Origin: JBLNBN01 sp050260015
GTDB lineage: Bacteria > Bacteroidota > Ignavibacteria > Kapaibacteriales > UBA2268
Assembly: GCA_050260015.1 (NCBI GenBank)
Contig: JBLNBN010000057.1
Location: 1-9,014, forward strand
Length of the DNA: 9,014 bases
Reading direction: 5' to 3'
Below, one piece after another: positions 4,532 to 9,014 of the stretch. The position numbers were made by a program, and so were the translations under genes. Position 1 is the first letter of the stretch; each line of letters opens with the position of its first letter. The notes under the pieces are model-generated. The model searched no databases. It was not told the DNA's origin and was given only the letters and a program-made list of their open reading frames with translations.

Positions 4532-7348
4532 TCACTCCCCTTTGTAGGGTTTGCCCGTAAGCATCCAATCTTTGGCGGGCGCCCCTTTTAAGTAATGATC
4601 GAAAAATTCCTTCATCTTCGTGGCGTAGTCCACCTTGTTCTGGTATTTACGCATGATGTGCGGCTCGTCGTTGTATTCCAAGAATACGACGTTCTTGTCC
4701 AGCCGGCGAAGCGCGAGGTAGAGCTCGATGCCCTGCTGCCAGGGAACCATCTCGTCTACGTTGCCGAACATCATTAAGAAGGGCGTATGAACTTTCTGCG
4801 CCTGGAATATGGGCGAGTTATTGATATAGTTAGAGAGCGAATCCCAGAGATTCCCGCCTATGCGGCTCTGCTGGCGCTCGTATTGGAACTGCCTTGCCAA
4901 GCCGGATTCACCCCGGATGCCGCTGTAGGCGCTCGTCATATTGCCGACGGGCGCGCCCGCGCTGGCCGCCTTAAAGAAGTCCGTCTGGGTAATAATAAAC
5001 GCCGTCTGGTAGCCGCTCCAGGAGTGCCCCTGGAGCCCGATGGCGTTGGAGTCCGCAACGCCCATCTCGGCAAGCTTGCGCGCGCCGCGAACGAGCGCGT
5101 CCGTAGCGTCGAACCCGGGATTGCCAGTATGGTACTTTATGTCCGGCATGAAGATCACGTAGCCGTCGCCGGTGTAAACCTGGAAGTTCGGCCTGTGGTT
5201 TATCCTCGGAACGGAGAACGTGTTAAGCTCGTCGGAGAAACGCTCATAGTAATGAATAACAACGGGATACCGCCTTTTGGGATCGAAATTCTCAGGTTTA
5301 ATTATAAATCCCTGCAGCGTGTCGCCGTACTGATTGGTCCACGAGACGAGCTCGGTCTTGCCCCAGAGATATTTGCCCATATCGGGATTGACCGTCGATA
5401 TCTTCTTATAGTTCGTGTCCCAGTAGGGCTTGTAAGTGGGCGAAGCGACCCAGAGGTCGGGAAATTCCTCGTAGCTCTGGCGGGTAAAGAGTAACTTGTC
5501 AGCTCTTTTCGCGCGCGCGATTGGGGTAAATCTCTTATTCGAATCGAGTATAAGGCGTTCCGTGCCGAGCATATTTATCGTTATAAAGTGCAGGCTCTGG
5601 TACTTCGTGCGCGTGTTGAACCCGACGACAAGAGCGGTGTCCTTCTTGCCCCAGAATTTTTTATCGGGATCGAGATTGAATATACGGAATTGAATTTTAT
5701 CGGCATTGCCGATAGCGCCGGTCATGTTGTGCGCGCCGTACTTCGGATCCGTGAAGACCTTCCAGATGTCGTAGTTCTGGTAGAGAAGGACGGCGTCGTC
5801 CTTTTCGCCTATCCAGCCGCCCACGCCAAGGCTCTGCGGGGCCGAGGGGATATCCTGGTTGATGTCGTAAAAGGGAGCGATGATGCGCTCGTTAGCCCAT
5901 ATCGTCGAGTCTTTTTCGTTGTCGTAAATGTACCAGTTCTTATCCTTAAAGTACGCTATGAATCTTCCCGTCGGGGAGAGGTATGCGGATTCTTCGAGGT
6001 TTTGTGTTATTAATTTCTTCGAGCCGGTTTTAAGGTCTAATTTATATATATCGTATATCGAGTACGTCCAGGTCGATGCGCGCTCATAGGGGCTTTCGTC
6101 GTACCCGAGCGCATAGTTGGGATTGTCGTTAAATTCGACTTCCGTCATATTCGTATTGCCGAGCTGAACGAATTTATCGTCGGCCAGCGAATAGTAGGAA
6201 GCGTACACCTTGTCCTTCTCAGTTTTCCAGCGAACCTTCTGGTTAGGCATTATGCGTGCGTCGTTCGTATGCCAGATGGAGACTTCCGTCTTCTGCATAA
6301 TTGAATCCACGTCGTAGTAGGAGCTGTCGCTGTATTTTATCTTATATTTATCCAGGTCGTATTTTTGAGAGACGGGCTTGATGCCGAAGAAAATGCGGGA
6401 GCCGTCCGCCGTCCAGGTCAAATGATTAACGTAGTGGACGTACCAATCCTTCGGCAGCTTTTTCGAATCGACGACTATTTTAATCGAATCCGGCAAAGCG
6501 GCGTTCCAGATCGCAAGCGACGCTTCCTTCGGGGAGCCGTCGTTCTGCAGGTCCGCCGTAATAAAGGCGAGGTTGCCGGTTTGCGAGTGGAATTTTAATT
6601 CGTCGTAGAATTTATTTTCGCCTCCCGTCAGTTTCACCTCGGGCGCGAAGGGTTCGGCGAGCTTGCGCATATAGATGCCGTCGCCTTTGCCGCCGTTCTG
6701 GGAAATAACGTAGAAGAAGTATTTATTCGTGGAGTCGAAGAGAAAGCTCTTCGCGTCGCGGATTATTATATCCGTACCGGAAGCTAAGTGGCGAAGATAG
6801 AGATCGTTCCCGAGCTCTTTATTCTTAAATTTATCATTTTCGCCCGGTTTCTTCCTGTTGGGATCCTCGAACTTCGCATAAGCGAGCCAATTGGCGTCGC
6901 GGGAAAATTCGAATCGGCTCACCTCGGGGATGTCCTTTGTCTCCCCGTTCGTTAAATTAACGAGCGTAAGCCCGTTCTTGGGACGATCCTTGGGAGATTT
7001 GGCGTTCTCTACGTCCAGGGCTTTAGGAAGCTGGGTAACGGCGCCCCACGACGAATTGGAGGAGATAACGGGCGCGGAGCCGCGCTCGATCCTATAGAGC
7101 TTAGTCGTGTCGGTTGTATTGCGGAAGCATGCCGAGCCGTCTCCGCGATCGGGGAATTCCGCCCAGGCGACCCATTGCCCGTCCTCGCTGATAGAAGGAA
7201 AACGCATGGACTTGAATTTCATAACGTCTTCCCAGGTCATTGGCTTTTTGCCGCTTACGGGCTCGCTCTTGTCGTTTTTCTTTGGAGCGGCGTTAAGCGA
7301 AAGCGATAGAAAAAGGAACGAAATAAAAATTCGCGTTAGTTGTTTCAT
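4532..7348 (-). CDS. Exported prolyl-oligopeptidase-family (S9) serine peptidase
   Basis: 938 residues. Residues 1-20 form a Sec signal peptide (basic start, hydrophobic core, likely cut after LNA), so the enzyme is periplasmic or secreted. Residues about 35-640 have repeated WD-like segments (e.g. FPSISEDGQWVAWAE) typical of the beta-propeller that gates S9 active sites. Residues about 665-925 form the alpha/beta hydrolase domain with nucleophile S776 in GHSWSG, probable acid D865 in GNVDEMVPW and H897 in NDEPHIM. The usual GxSxGG is altered: the Gly two after the nucleophile is Ser (codon AGC). The family cleaves peptides, often after Pro or small residues. The enzyme is longer than POP or DPP-IV (about 700-750) because of an extended propeller region, as in long FCB-group members. 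The ATG at 7348 has no clear Shine-Dalgarno, but the signal peptide fixes it. Likely co-transcribed with the amidase. Confidence 0.9.
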   Translation of the reverse strand: MKQLTRIFISFLFLSLSLNAAPKKNDKSEPVSGKKPMTWEDVMKFKSMRFPSISEDGQWVAWAEFPDRGDGSACFRNTTDTTKLYRIERGSAPVISSNSSWGAVTQLPKALDVENAKSPKDRPKNGLTLVNLTNGETKDIPEVSRFEFSRDANWLAYAKFEDPNRKKPGENDKFKNKELGNDLYLRHLASGTDIIIRDAKSFLFDSTNKYFFYVISQNGGKGDGIYMRKLAEPFAPEVKLTGGENKFYDELKFHSQTGNLAFITADLQNDGSPKEASLAIWNAALPDSIKIVVDSKKLPKDWYVHYVNHLTWTADGSRIFFGIKPVSQKYDLDKYKIKYSDSSYYDVDSIMQKTEVSIWHTNDARIMPNQKVRWKTEKDKVYASYYSLADDKFVQLGNTNMTEVEFNDNPNYALGYDESPYERASTWTYSIYDIYKLDLKTGSKKLITQNLEESAYLSPTGRFIAYFKDKNWYIYDNEKDSTIWANERIIAPFYDINQDIPSAPQSLGVGGWIGEKDDAVLLYQNYDIWKVFTDPKYGAHNMTGAIGNADKIQFRIFNLDPDKKFWGKKDTALVVGFNTRTKYQSLHFITINMLGTERLILDSNKRFTPIARAKRADKLLFTRQSYEEFPDLWVASPTYKPYWDTNYKKISTVNPDMGKYLWGKTELVSWTNQYGDTLQGFIIKPENFDPKRRYPVVIHYYERFSDELNTFSVPRINHRPNFQVYTGDGYVIFMPDIKYHTGNPGFDATDALVRGARKLAEMGVADSNAIGLQGHSWSGYQTAFIITQTDFFKAASAGAPVGNMTSAYSGIRGESGLARQFQYERQQSRIGGNLWDSLSNYINNSPIFQAQKVHTPFLMMFGNVDEMVPWQQGIELYLALRRLDKNVVFLEYNDEPHIMRKYQNKVDYATKMKEFFDHYLKGAPAKDWMLTGKPYKGE

Positions 7349-7365
7349 AGCTTTTCTTTAATTAG

Positions 7366-7417
7366 TGCAACTGCTTATTATTATATAGTATATGATAATT
7401 CTTATTTGGAAGTTGCA
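7366..7417 (-). promoter_or_regulatory. Probable promoter region of the peptidase gene, with a flanking 7-bp inverted repeat
   Basis: The 110-bp gap 7349-7458 is AT-rich. On the minus strand a perfect TATAAT (7385-7380) would place the transcript start near 7373, about 25 nt before the peptidase ATG. No convincing -35 box lies at the right distance. The arms TGCAACT (7366-7372) and AGTTGCA (7411-7417) are perfect inverted copies flanking this -10 box and could be operator half-sites or chance. Further upstream, a weak hairpin (GCATCGTTGC) followed by seven T (7442-7436) may end the activator transcript. Confidence 0.3.
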
Positions 7418-7458
7418 AATTAAAGAATAAAAATGAAAAAAAGCAACGATGCGGGAAA

Positions 7459-8666
<1,208 letters not shown>

Positions 8667-8670
<4 letters not shown>

Positions 8671-9014
8671 CGCTGCTCCTTTTTCGACCACTCTTCCCAT
8701 CCTCCGGCGTAGATAAACACCTTTTTGTACCCAAAATTAAGCATTATATCGGCTAATTTATGGCTCGAATCGCATTCTCCGCCGTCGCAGTAAATTACTA
8801 TCGTCTTATCGCGCGGCAGGTCCATTACTTTATTCATGACGGCCTCCTCCTCGTCGTAGGGGAAGATATTTATCGCCTTCCCGATATGCTTTTTGCTCCA
8901 CGTCTCGTGCGACCGCGCGTCGACTATCACGATGCCCGGTGTTTTGACGACCTTTTGCATCTGCGCGTAGGTGATAAGCTTTGCCTGGCCGGGAGTTCCC
9001 GCATCGGCGAACTT
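8667..9014 (-). CDS. Rhodanese-like domain protein, 5' end beyond the window
   Basis: The reading frame stays open to the right edge, so the gene is cut and only its last 115 residues are seen. An internal Met at 8960 is probably not the start, since family-like sequence (AKLITYAQMQ) runs upstream of it. A single rhodanese domain fills the fragment: VDAR (31-34), HIGKAINI (43-50), catalytic Cys76 in IYCDGGECDSS (74-84) and GGWEEW (104-109) near the end. The active-site loop is unusual: instead of CxxGxRS it reads C-D-G-G-E-C-D-S, giving a second Cys81. Rhodaneses carry sulfane sulfur on this cysteine; related loops with two cysteines occur in proteins fused to DoxX-like membrane domains, so the missing part could be a signal peptide or membrane segment (inference). 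The stop overlaps the activator start (ATGA), which implies one operon and translational coupling. Confidence 0.85.

Noticed and set aside
4787..5494. 235-residue plus-strand frame opposite the peptidase
   Set aside because: The complementary strand encodes the conserved hydrolase domain with its catalytic serine; the long antisense frame follows from codon bias.
8671..8700. Upstream ATG at 8700 for the sigma-54 activator
   Set aside because: ATG 8670 has a strong AAGGAG and overlaps the rhodanese stop as ATGA; the extra ten residues would include the ribosome site itself.

Overview
The window looks like a chromosomal segment of an anaerobic bacterium, most likely from the FCB group (Bacteroidota, Ignavibacteriota, Fibrobacterota and relatives). 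The clues are a 938-residue exported S9 peptidase of the type common in that group, a ferredoxin-dependent branched-chain 2-oxoacid oxidoreductase of the VorB type, a sigma-54 activator with no sensor domain but a helical linker, and an intergenic block full of GC-rich palindromes followed by ATTAT. The phylum cannot be fixed from this sequence alone. All recognisable genes lie on the minus strand, so transcription runs from right to left.

Reading in the direction of transcription: a rhodanese-like protein cut by the right edge of the window (8667-9014) overlaps by 4 bp (ATGA) a PspF-like sigma-54 activator (7459-8670). After a 110-bp AT-rich gap come an exported prolyl-oligopeptidase-family peptidase (4532-7348) and, 6 nt later, a nitrilase-superfamily amidase (3728-4525), which probably share a transcript ending at a small terminator (3672-3694). 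A 144-bp gap with a weak promoter then leads to a compact four-gene operon: ferredoxin-like delta (3338-3583), alpha (2252-3322), beta (1446-2252) and gamma (908-1444) subunits. It ends at a strong, probably bidirectional terminator (848-890). Most starts have a clear Shine-Dalgarno sequence; the peptidase start does not.

Positions 1-847 contain no convincing gene. They are a mosaic of repeats: a cluster of about eight very short hairpins whose three-base loop is always GNA on one strand, an inverted repeat flanking part of that cluster, and several other palindromic or periodic elements, including a 71-bp terminal-inverted-repeat element. This is the most unusual part of the window.

The metabolic genes fit a peptide- and amino-acid-using lifestyle: an exported peptidase releases peptides or amino acids, an amidase cleaves a carbon-nitrogen bond, and the oxidoreductase converts branched-chain 2-oxoacids (from transaminated valine, leucine or isoleucine) to acyl-CoA with reduction of ferredoxin. 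That link is inferred from gene order. The rhodanese and activator pair form a separate regulatory unit whose targets are not visible here.
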